Source: Clostridiales bacterium (GTDB taxonomy: Bacteria; Bacillota; Clostridia; Christensenellales; CAG-138). Taken from it: DNA of 64,000 bases. Location: contig SFIR01000003.1 in NCBI GenBank assembly GCA_004556165.1, positions 31,923 to 95,922 on the forward strand, written 5' to 3'. The notes under the pieces are model-generated. The model was not told the origin of the DNA. It saw only the letters and a program-made list of their open reading frames with translations, and did not search any database. Shown piece by piece: positions 32,260-40,012 of the stretch; position 1 is the stretch's first letter; each line of letters opens with the position of its first letter. Both the position numbers and the translations under genes were made by a program.

Positions 32260-34500
32260 GTGATCGAACTTATTGAAAAAGGTATGTACCTTGTTGACGG
32301 TGTTCCCTGTGAAACCGCCGACATGCCCGTGGAGGAAGCAAAGAAGAATACCATTGCTTACGGCATCCTTCAGGCGCATAATCATTCCGGAAATCCTGAT
32401 AAGCTTCAGGTAAAGTTTGACGCTCTCATCTCGCATGACATCACCTATGTCGGCATCATCCAGCAGGCTCGTGCCTCCGGCATGAAGAAATTCCCGCTGC
32501 CCTACGCTCTGACCAACTGCCACAACAGCCTCTGTGCCGTCGGCGGAACCATCAACGAAGATGACCATGTGTTCGGGCTTTCTGCTGCCAAGAAGTACGG
32601 CGGAATCTTCGTTCCCCCCAATGTAAGCGTTATCCATTCCTACGCCCGTGAGGAAATGGCAAAGTGCGGCGCAATGATTCTCGGCTCCGACAGCCATACC
32701 CGTTACGGCGCTCTCGGCACCATGGCGGTCGGTGAAGGCGGTCCCGAGCTTGCAAAGCAGCTCCTCAACAATACATGGGATAACAATATGCCCGAGGTCG
32801 TCATGGTTTATCTCACCGGTAAGCCCAAGAAGGGCATCGGTCCCCACGACGTGGCTATCGCTCTTGTCGGAGCAACCTTTGCTTCCGGCTTCGTAAATAA
32901 CCGCGTACTCGAATTCGTAGGCCCCGGCATCGCAAATCTCCCCATTGACTTCCGTAACGGCATTGATGTCATGACCACCGAGACCACCTGCCTCACCTCC
33001 ATTTGGCAGACCGATGAAACCACCCGTGCTTTCTTCGAGACACATAAGCGTCCCGATGATTATAAAGAGCTTAAGCCCGGCAAGGTCGCATACTATGACC
33101 GCATGATTCATATCGACCTTGATAAGATGGAATCCATGATTGCGCTCCCGTTCCATCCCTCCAATGCTTATACCATACATTATTTCAATGAGCATCGCGA
33201 AGAGCTTCTCTCAAAGCTCCAGGAAGAAGCACAGAAAAAGTATCCTAAGCTCAAGGTAGACTATATGTCCAAGCTCCGTGAGAACGGCGTTTACGCAACT
33301 CAGGGCTTCATGGGCGGCTGCTCCGGCGGTATGTTCGACAGCATTCAGGAGGCTGCGGCAATTCTGAAGGGAAAGAGCACCGGCAATGATTATTTCTCCC
33401 TCTCCGTGTATCCGACGTCAATTCCCGTAAATCTCGAGCTGACAAAGATAGGCGCGATCACGGATCTGCTCGAAGCAGGCGCTATAATTAAGCCCAGCTT
33501 CTGCGGTCCCTGCTTCGGCGCAGGCGATACCCCTGCCAATAACGGCCTATCCCTCCGCCATGCGACCCGTAATTTCCCGAATCGCGACGGCAGCAAGCCC
33601 GGTGACGGTCAGTTTGCAAGCGTTTGCCTTATGGATGCTCTCAGCATCGCGGCGACCGCAGCTAACGGCGGCATAATCACTGCTGCGACCGATGTCGATT
33701 ACGAGTATGAGCGCAAGCCCTATCATTTCGATAAGAATGTTTATGATAATCGCATCTATTACGGCTATGGCAAGGCTGACGAGAACCAGGAGCTCATACT
33801 CGGGCCCAATATCACGGATTGGCCCAAGATGTACAAGCTCTCCGATAACCTGCTCGTTGAGCTTGCAGCGGTCATCCATGACCCCGTGACCACTACCGAC
33901 GAGCTCATCCCCTCCGGCGAGACCTCGTCCCTCAGGTCCAACCCCATTAAGCTCTCTCAGTACACCCTTTCCCGCCGTGTACCCGAGTATCCCGGCCGTG
34001 CAAACGCCATTGCCGCGATCGAAAAGGAGCATGTTGCAGGCGGCAGGCCCGAGCATCTCGTTGAGCTTCTCAGCAGGGTCGGCAATGCCGATGAGCTCAT
34101 TAAGAATACCCAGTACGGCTCCGCAATCTTTGCAAATAAGCCCGGTGACGGCTCCGCGCGCGAGCAGGCAGCTTCATGCCAGAAGGTTCTCGGCGGCTTT
34201 GCAAATATCTGCTATGAGTTTGCGACCAAGCGCTATCGCAGCAACTGCATCAACTGGGGCATCCTTCCCTTCACCATTGATAAGGATGTCGAATTCAATT
34301 ATGAGGACGGCGACAGCGTATTCGTTCCCGGTATCCGCAAGGCCATCGAGGAGGGCATCGAGACCATTCCTGCAAAGGTCATCCGCAAGAACGGCGGCAT
34401 TGACGATATTACCCTCCATGTCAAGGGTCTTACCGATGATGAAAAGCACATTATTCTTGAGGGCTGCCTCATGAATTTCTACGCTTCGCAGAATAACTAA
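32260..34500 (+). CDS. Aconitase family hydratase
   Basis: The 746-residue product belongs to the aconitase superfamily. It has TTCLTS and PSFCGPCFGAGDTPANNG, which supply the three cysteines for the 4Fe-4S cluster, RNFPNRDGSKPGD in place of the usual RNF-R-G motif, and HDIT/GSDSHTRYG catalytic regions. It resembles the YbhJ-like hydratase branch more than AcnA or AcnB. GTG 32260 is chosen because AGGAGG lies seven bases before it. Its place before icd and citDEF argues for citrate-isocitrate conversion. Confidence 0.85.
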   Translation: MIELIEKGMYLVDGVPCETADMPVEEAKKNTIAYGILQAHNHSGNPDKLQVKFDALISHDITYVGIIQQARASGMKKFPLPYALTNCHNSLCAVGGTINEDDHVFGLSAAKKYGGIFVPPNVSVIHSYAREEMAKCGAMILGSDSHTRYGALGTMAVGEGGPELAKQLLNNTWDNNMPEVVMVYLTGKPKKGIGPHDVAIALVGATFASGFVNNRVLEFVGPGIANLPIDFRNGIDVMTTETTCLTSIWQTDETTRAFFETHKRPDDYKELKPGKVAYYDRMIHIDLDKMESMIALPFHPSNAYTIHYFNEHREELLSKLQEEAQKKYPKLKVDYMSKLRENGVYATQGFMGGCSGGMFDSIQEAAAILKGKSTGNDYFSLSVYPTSIPVNLELTKIGAITDLLEAGAIIKPSFCGPCFGAGDTPANNGLSLRHATRNFPNRDGSKPGDGQFASVCLMDALSIAATAANGGIITAATDVDYEYERKPYHFDKNVYDNRIYYGYGKADENQELILGPNITDWPKMYKLSDNLLVELAAVIHDPVTTTDELIPSGETSSLRSNPIKLSQYTLSRRVPEYPGRANAIAAIEKEHVAGGRPEHLVELLSRVGNADELIKNTQYGSAIFANKPGDGSAREQAASCQKVLGGFANICYEFATKRYRSNCINWGILPFTIDKDVEFNYEDGDSVFVPGIRKAIEEGIETIPAKVIRKNGGIDDITLHVKGLTDDEKHIILEGCLMNFYASQNN

Positions 34501-34528
34501 ACAAAGATTACAATAAGGAGTATTTACA

Positions 34529-35740
34529 ATGCAGAAGATCCCCATGAAGACACCGCTCGTCGAAATGGACGGCGATGAAATGACCAGAGTCCTTTGGCAG
34601 ATGATTAAGGACGAACTCATCCTCCCCTTTGTTGACCTCAAGACCGAATATTATGATCTCGGGCTCCTCAGCCGCAATGCGACCAAGGATCAGATAACCG
34701 TTGATGCCGCAAATGCGACCCGTCGTCTCGGCGTTGCGGTAAAGTGCGCAACGATAACCCCCAATAAGAAGAGGATGGAAGAATATCCCGAGCTTACCGA
34801 GATGTGGAAGAGCCCCAACGGTACAATCCGTTCCATCCTTGACGGCACCGTTTTCCGCGCTCCCATCCTCATGGATGCAATCCACCCCGTTGTAAAGAAC
34901 TGGAAGGAACCCATCACCATTGCCCGTCATGCTTACGGCGATGTCTATAAGAGCGTTGATTTCTATACCACCGAACCCGGCACTGCTACCCTTACCTTCG
35001 TCGGTGAGAGCGGGGAAGAGAAGTCCGTTGTCGTTCAGAAGGTCGATGGGCCTGCGGTATGGCAGGGCTCCCACAATAAGGAAAAGAGCATTCGCTCCTT
35101 CGCGCGCGCCTGCTTCCAGTACGCCATAGATACCAAGCAGGATCTTTGGTTCTCCACCAAGGATACCATTGCCAAGATCTATGACGGCGAATTCAAGAAG
35201 GTCTTTGAAGAGGAATACGAGAACTACCGCGCGGACTTCGAACGCCTCGGCATTACCTATTTCTATACCCTCATCGACGATGCAGTGGCAAGGGTCATCC
35301 GCAGCAAGGGCGGCTTCATCTGGGCATGCAAGAACTATGACGGCGATGTTATGAGCGATATGGTTTCCACCGCATTCGGCAGCCTCGCAATGATGACCTC
35401 CGTTCTCGTTTCTCCGGACGGCACCACCGAGTACGAAGCGGCACACGGTACCGTGACCCAGCATTATTACAGATACCTCAAGGGCGAAGCCACCAGCACC
35501 AACCCCACCGCGACCATCTTTGCATGGACCGGCGCGCTCCGCAAGAGGGGTCAGCTTGATGATATTCCCGAGCTTGCAGCATTTGCGGATAAGCTCGAAA
35601 AGGCAGTCCTCGATACGATGAAGGACGGCATTATGACCAAGGATCTCGTCGGTCTCGTTGACGAGGGCTTCGAAGCTCACGCAGTCACCAGCGCGGAATT
35701 CCTCAGCGCAGTCCGCGAGCATCTCGAAAAGAGCCTGTAA
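34529..35740 (+). CDS. icd: NADP-dependent isocitrate dehydrogenase
   Basis: The 403-residue enzyme opens MQKIPMKTPLVEMDGDEMTR, the signature of the eukaryote-like homodimeric subfamily also found in some bacteria. It contains the substrate-loop sequence KSPNGTIRSILDGTVFR and, near the C-terminus, AAHGTVTQHYY with an NADP-type binding loop. It makes 2-oxoglutarate from isocitrate, so with the aconitase it gives the oxidative branch toward glutamate. The gene follows the aconitase by 28 bases and citD follows after 16. Confidence 0.95.
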   Translation: MQKIPMKTPLVEMDGDEMTRVLWQMIKDELILPFVDLKTEYYDLGLLSRNATKDQITVDAANATRRLGVAVKCATITPNKKRMEEYPELTEMWKSPNGTIRSILDGTVFRAPILMDAIHPVVKNWKEPITIARHAYGDVYKSVDFYTTEPGTATLTFVGESGEEKSVVVQKVDGPAVWQGSHNKEKSIRSFARACFQYAIDTKQDLWFSTKDTIAKIYDGEFKKVFEEEYENYRADFERLGITYFYTLIDDAVARVIRSKGGFIWACKNYDGDVMSDMVSTAFGSLAMMTSVLVSPDGTTEYEAAHGTVTQHYYRYLKGEATSTNPTATIFAWTGALRKRGQLDDIPELAAFADKLEKAVLDTMKDGIMTKDLVGLVDEGFEAHAVTSAEFLSAVREHLEKSL

Positions 35741-35756
35741 GGCGGAAAGGCATATA

Positions 35757-36062
35757 ATGAAACTCATCAAAACTGCGACCGCAGGCACGATGGAATCCAA
35801 TGACATCATGATCACGCTCGAACCGCGTGACGAAGGCGGCATCGTAATAGAACTCACGAGCAACGTCATGCAGCAGTTCGGCCGTCAGATCGAAGGCGTC
35901 ATCAGGGATACCCTTAAAAAGAACGGCGTGGAAAACGCTGTTGTCACCGCAGTGGATAAGGGTGCGCTCGACTGCACCATCTGCGCGCGCTGCAGCACGG
36001 CTATCTACCGTGCTGCCGCCTCCGATGCATACGAATGGGAGGTAAAGCAGGATGTACATTAA
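35757..36062 (+). CDS. citD: Citrate lyase acyl carrier protein (gamma subunit)
   Basis: The 101-residue subunit carries the prosthetic group of citrate lyase. It opens MKLIKTATAGTMESNDIMIT; Ser14 in AGTMESND is the expected attachment site for the phosphoribosyl-dephospho-CoA arm. Size and motif match CitD. ATG 35757 follows GGCGGAAAGG. Its end overlaps citE by 11 bases, so stoichiometric translation is likely. The genes that make and attach the prosthetic group (citX, citG, citC) are not in this window. Confidence 0.92.
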   Translation: MKLIKTATAGTMESNDIMITLEPRDEGGIVIELTSNVMQQFGRQIEGVIRDTLKKNGVENAVVTAVDKGALDCTICARCSTAIYRAAASDAYEWEVKQDVH

Positions 36063-36951
36063 GGATAGGCTCAGAAGAAGCATGATGTTCGTACCGGGCA
36101 ATAACCCCGGCATGATAAGGGATGCCCATATCTACGGTGCGGACAGCATTATGTTCGATCTTGAGGATTCCGTTGCATATACCGAGAAGGATGCAGCCCG
36201 CTTCCTCGTCTATAATGCTCTTAAGACGCTGAATTTCGGAAGCAAAGAGATTGTTGTACGCATCAATGATCTTTCGAGCGGCCTCGGCATTAAGGACCTT
36301 GAAGCGATCGTCCGTGCAGGCGTTCAGGTCGTCCGTCTTCCCAAGACGGACAGCGCACAGGATGTTATCGATTGTGAGCGCGAGATTGAGCGTATCGAGC
36401 GTGAATCCGGTATTCCCGTCGGCACCACCGGCATGATGGCAGCTATCGAGTCCGCAAACGGCGTACTCAATGCTGCTTCCATTGCAAAGGCGAGCAAGCG
36501 CCTTATCGGTATCGCCCTCGGCGCAGAGGACTATGTTACCGATCTTAAGACCACCAGAAGCGACGGCATTGAGCTCCTGTTCGCACGCAGCATGATTCTC
36601 AATGCAGCCCGTGCGGCAGGCATCGCGGCTCTTGATACCGTTTATTCCGATGTTAATAATGAGGAAGGCTTTATTGCCGAAGCAACGCTCATAAAAAAAC
36701 TCGGCTTTGACGGTAAATCCATCATCAATCCGAGGCAGATCGAGCCCCTCCACAGGGTATTCATGCCTGCGGAGAAGGATCTTGCAAAGGCTCGCGCCAT
36801 CATGGAAGCCATTGCCGAAGCAAATGCGCGCGGAAGCGGCGTAGCAAGCCTCAAGGGCAAGATGATAGATAAGCCCGTTGTGATCCGTGCTCAGCGTCTG
36901 CTCGATCTGTACGAAGCAGGCAGCAAGATCAGCGAAGTGGAGGATATTTGA
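36052..36951 (+). CDS. citE: Citrate lyase beta subunit (citryl-ACP lyase)
   Basis: The 299-residue subunit splits citryl-ACP to oxaloacetate and acetyl-ACP. It has the family start RRSMMFVPGNNPGM, the Mg-binding MFDLEDSVA, VVRINDLSS with its catalytic arginine, and IGIALGAEDYVTDLKTTRS. The length is normal for CitE. It overlaps citD and is one base from citF, forming the standard citDEF order. Confidence 0.95.
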   Translation: MYIKDRLRRSMMFVPGNNPGMIRDAHIYGADSIMFDLEDSVAYTEKDAARFLVYNALKTLNFGSKEIVVRINDLSSGLGIKDLEAIVRAGVQVVRLPKTDSAQDVIDCEREIERIERESGIPVGTTGMMAAIESANGVLNAASIAKASKRLIGIALGAEDYVTDLKTTRSDGIELLFARSMILNAARAAGIAALDTVYSDVNNEEGFIAEATLIKKLGFDGKSIINPRQIEPLHRVFMPAEKDLAKARAIMEAIAEANARGSGVASLKGKMIDKPVVIRAQRLLDLYEAGSKISEVEDI

Positions 36952-36952
36952 C

Positions 36953-38479
36953 ATGATAGATATCAACAGCATTCCTCATATCAATGAGATCAGCAATAAC
37001 GGATTGTATCACGGCACAGGCAGCAAGAAGACCGCGACCTTCAAGGAGCGTTCCGCTTCCAGGAATAAGATAGTTCCCTCTCTTGAGGACGCAATAAGGA
37101 AAACCGGACTTAAGGACGGCATGACCATCAGCTTCCATCATCATTTCCGCAACGGCGACCATATCGTCAATACGGTCATTGATAAGCTTGCCGAAATGGG
37201 CTATAAGAATCTGACCCTTGCCGCGTCATCGCTTGCAGCAGTCCATTCCCACCTTATTGAGCATATTAAAAACGGAGTTATTACCCATATTGAAACCTCC
37301 GGTATGCGCGGTGAGCTTGCGGAGCAGGTATCGCGCGGCCTCATTGACTGCCCCGTTGTGTTCCGCTCTCACGGCGGCAGGGCATCAGCCATCGTCAGCG
37401 GTCAGCTCCATATCGATGTTGCATTCTTGGGCGCACCCTCCTGCGACCCCTACGGCAATGCAAACGGCTATATCCGCGAGGATGAGGGCGGAATCGCCTG
37501 CGGTTCCCTCGGCTATGCTGTACCGGATGCAATGTTTGCAGATAATGTAATCGTTATCACCAACCACCTCGTTGCATATCCCAATGCGCCTTGGGCGATC
37601 CCAGAGTACGAAGTGGATTACGTTGTCCTAACCGATGATATTGGCGACCCGAAAGGCATAATGTCCGGCGCGACCCGTTACACCAAGGATCCCAAGGAGC
37701 TTCTCATTGCAAAGACAGCAGCAAATGTTATCGACGCAGCCGGCTATCTCTATGACGGCTTCTCCATGCAGATGGGCAGCGGCGGCGCATCGCTTGCAAC
37801 GGCAAGGTTCATCCGCCAGAAGATGCTTGATAAGAACATCCACTGCCGTTTTGCTCTCGGCGGAATCACCGGTCAGATCACGGCAATGCATGAAGAGGGG
37901 CTTATCGACAGGGTTCTTGACGTTCAGAGCTTCGATCTTGACGCCGCGCTTTCACTCAAGAACAATCATTTCCATCACCAGATCGGCGCCGTTTACTATG
38001 CAAGCCATCTGACAGATGCAGCGGTCGATCAGCTCGATTTCGTCGTGCTTTCCGCACTTGAGATAGATACCGATTTCAATATCAACGTTCTTACCGGTTC
38101 CGACGGAGTCATCCGCGGCGCTATCGGCGGCCATCCGGATACAGCGGAGGGCGCAAGCCTCAGCGTAGTGGTTGCTCCTCTGACCCGTGGACGCATTCCC
38201 ACCGTCGTCAAGCACGTCAATACCGTTGTAACTCCCGGTGATGTTGTCGATGTCGTTGTTACCGATCACGGCATTGCAGTCAACCCCAAGCGCCCCGATG
38301 TAAAGGAAAAGCTGATAGCTGCAGGCCTTCCCGTATTCGATATCGAGCAGCTCCGCGTTCGCGCAGAGCGCATCGTAGGCGTACCCGATCCCATCAAATA
38401 CAAGGATCGCATCGTCGGTGTCGTAATGTATCGTGACAATACTGTCATAGATGTCATTCGTCAGATAGACGAAGATTGA
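36953..38479 (+). CDS. citF: Citrate lyase alpha subunit (citrate:acetyl-ACP transferase)
   Basis: This 508-residue CoA-transferase-type subunit exchanges acetate for citrate on the acyl carrier protein. KDGMTISFHHHFRNGDHIV near the N-terminus and MQMGSGGASLATARFI in the middle are typical of CitF, and the length agrees. ATG 36953 lies one base after the citE stop; an upstream open stretch inside citE is not conserved. A strong hairpin after the gene closes the operon. Confidence 0.95.
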   Translation: MIDINSIPHINEISNNGLYHGTGSKKTATFKERSASRNKIVPSLEDAIRKTGLKDGMTISFHHHFRNGDHIVNTVIDKLAEMGYKNLTLAASSLAAVHSHLIEHIKNGVITHIETSGMRGELAEQVSRGLIDCPVVFRSHGGRASAIVSGQLHIDVAFLGAPSCDPYGNANGYIREDEGGIACGSLGYAVPDAMFADNVIVITNHLVAYPNAPWAIPEYEVDYVVLTDDIGDPKGIMSGATRYTKDPKELLIAKTAANVIDAAGYLYDGFSMQMGSGGASLATARFIRQKMLDKNIHCRFALGGITGQITAMHEEGLIDRVLDVQSFDLDAALSLKNNHFHHQIGAVYYASHLTDAAVDQLDFVVLSALEIDTDFNINVLTGSDGVIRGAIGGHPDTAEGASLSVVVAPLTRGRIPTVVKHVNTVVTPGDVVDVVVTDHGIAVNPKRPDVKEKLIAAGLPVFDIEQLRVRAERIVGVPDPIKYKDRIVGVVMYRDNTVIDVIRQIDED

Positions 38480-38495
38480 TAATCACTCTATCGGT

Positions 38496-38527
38496 GTCTC
38501 CCCGGGCAGTCCGCTGCTCGGGGAGAC
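38496..38527 (+). terminator. Hairpin closing the citrate operon
   Basis: GTCTCCCCG pairs perfectly with CGGGGAGAC around a 14-base loop, 16 bases after the citF stop. The following sequence is not U-rich, so it may be a weak terminator or an RNA-stability element. Confidence 0.6.
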
Positions 38528-38570
38528 ATCTGCAAGGGTAAAAATATATTTATAAAACTCCAAATAATTG

Positions 38571-38599
38571 TTGACAAAACAATAGTTATCCCATATAAT
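38571..38599 (+). promoter_or_regulatory. Sigma-A promoter of infC-rpmI-rplT
   Basis: Consensus TTGACA (38571-38576), a 17-base spacer and consensus TATAAT (38594-38599). The leader before infC is about 130 bases and contains an attenuator. Confidence 0.9.
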
Positions 38600-38669
38600 A
38601 CTCATGTTCAAGCAGAAGCCGCCCGCTTCTCACACGCCGCAGGTATTTATGCAGGCGATGTAAAGGCAA

Positions 38670-38719
38670 CAAATACAGCGATTATTTGTGGTGCGGTGCG
38701 GAATGCAGCCGCATTTTTT
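38670..38719 (+). terminator. Attenuator in the infC leader
   Basis: TGCGG (38697-38701) pairs with CCGCA (38709-38713) and is followed by six T, forming an intrinsic terminator 30-50 bases before the infC start. It is preceded by a CAAATA/TATTTG hairpin (38670-38688). In other Firmicutes the infC-rpmI-rplT leader is controlled by r-protein L20; a related mechanism is inferred. Confidence 0.65.
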
Positions 38720-38752
38720 GTTTGAATAAATATGAAAAAGGTGGTGGAAACC

Positions 38753-39274
38753 ATAGCTGCTCAGGAATTGATGATTAATGAAGAGATTAGGGACAAGGAA
38801 GTCCGTCTCATTGACGAAAACGGCGAACAGCTCGGCGTTGTGAAGATTGATCACGCCATGCGTATTGCCGAAGAACACGATCTTGACCTCGTCAAGATTG
38901 TACCCAATGCCGTGCCTCCCGTGTGTAAGATCATGGATTACGGCAAGTATCGTTTTGAACAGTCCAAGCGCGAAAAGGAACAGCGTAAGAATCAGACCGT
39001 TATCGAAACCAAGGAAATTCGTCTTTCTGCGACCATCGATACGCACGATATGGAAGTCAAAGCCAAAGCGTGCCAGCAATTCCTCAAGAGCGGCAATAAA
39101 GTCAAGGTTTCCATTCGCTTCAGGGGCAGGCAGGCAGCCCATGGCGATGTCGGTCTTGATGTCATGAATGCTTTCTATGAGATGGTTCAGGAATTTGCGG
39201 TTATTGATCGCCCTGCCAAGCAGGAAGGCCGCAATATGTTCATGATGTTGAATCCCAAACCCGCCGGCAAATAA
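38753..39274 (+). CDS. infC: Translation initiation factor IF-3, probable AUA start
   Basis: IF-3 of 173 residues, with the conserved N-terminal LMINEEIRDKEVRLI and C-terminal domain VSIRFRGRQAAHGDVG. The best ribosome binding site, AAGGTGGTG (38738-38746), points to ATA at 38753. The in-frame ATG 38732 lies directly after the attenuator and has no Shine-Dalgarno sequence. IF-3 genes often use a rare start codon (AUU in E. coli and B. subtilis) so that IF-3 limits its own translation; AUA would serve the same purpose. If ATG 38732 is used, the product is seven residues longer. Confidence 0.93.
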   Translation: MAAQELMINEEIRDKEVRLIDENGEQLGVVKIDHAMRIAEEHDLDLVKIVPNAVPPVCKIMDYGKYRFEQSKREKEQRKNQTVIETKEIRLSATIDTHDMEVKAKACQQFLKSGNKVKVSIRFRGRQAAHGDVGLDVMNAFYEMVQEFAVIDRPAKQEGRNMFMMLNPKPAGK

Positions 39275-39318
39275 TCTGCCAACAGGGAAAAATCAAAATT
39301 TATACAGGAGGAACTCCC

Positions 39319-39519
39319 ATGCCGAAAATTAAGACCCACAGGGGCGCCGCAAAGCGTTTCAGCTTCACCAAGAGCGGCAAGATCAAGAGGGGTAGAGCTT
39401 ATAAAAGCCATATCCTTACCAAGAAAACAACCAAGCGTACGCGCAATCTTCGTAAGACTGCTTATATCGCCGAAGAAGAACAGTCCAAGATTGGCAAGCT
39501 GATCCCCTACAAGAGATAA
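39319..39519 (+). CDS. rpmI: 50S ribosomal protein bL35
   Basis: The 66-residue basic protein opens MPKIKTHRGAAKRFSFTKSG and has the L35 sequence RAYKSHILTKKTTKRTRNLR. AGGAGG precedes the ATG. It lies between infC and rplT in the conserved operon order. Confidence 0.98.
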   Translation: MPKIKTHRGAAKRFSFTKSGKIKRGRAYKSHILTKKTTKRTRNLRKTAYIAEEEQSKIGKLIPYKR

Positions 39520-39532
39520 GGAGGACTAAACA

Positions 39533-39892
39533 ATGGCAAGGATTAAAAGAGCAGTCAACGCAGTTAAGAAGCGTCGTAAAGTTTTCAAGCTCTCCAAGGG
39601 CTACTATGGAGCAAAGAGCAAGCTGTATCGTGCAGCAAGCCAGCAGGTCATGAAGTCAATGGCTTACGCCTATGTCGGCCGTAAGCTCAAGAAGAGGGAA
39701 TACCGCCGCCTTTGGATCGCCCGTATCAATGCAGGCGCAAGGATTTGCGGCACCAACTATTCCAACCTCATTCACGGTCTCAAGCTCGCCGGTGTTGATG
39801 TAAACCGTAAGGTTCTCGCCGACCTCGCTATTACCGATATGAATGCATTCAACGAGCTCGTTCTCGTTGCAAACAAGGCTCTCGCCAAATAA
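39533..39892 (+). CDS. rplT: 50S ribosomal protein bL20
   Basis: The 119-residue protein opens MARIKRAVNAVKKRRKVFKL, with the long basic N-terminal arm that threads 23S rRNA and the globular domain NYSNLIHGLKLAGVDVNRK. L20 is the known autoregulator of this operon in Firmicutes. AAGGAGG lies before ATG 39533, 13 bases after rpmI. Confidence 0.98.
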   Translation: MARIKRAVNAVKKRRKVFKLSKGYYGAKSKLYRAASQQVMKSMAYAYVGRKLKKREYRRLWIARINAGARICGTNYSNLIHGLKLAGVDVNRKVLADLAITDMNAFNELVLVANKALAK

Positions 39893-39908
39893 AATCAATT
39901 CGAGATGG

Positions 39909-39938
39909 GGAACAGCTTCAATTGAGGCTGTTCCTTTT
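39909..39938 (+). terminator. Terminator of infC-rpmI-rplT
   Basis: GGAACAGC (39909-39916) pairs with GCTGTTCC (39927-39934) and is followed by TTTT. Confidence 0.85.
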
Positions 39939-40012
39939 CCGTTTTGGAAGATTCATCATTTATATTCGGATTTTTGGGAAGAATACCGAAAAAACGAACT
40001 GAAGGGCGAACA

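Noticed and set aside
34508..35869. Long minus-strand open frame (453 codons) opposite icd
   Set aside because: Antisense shadow; icd is unmistakable on the plus strand.
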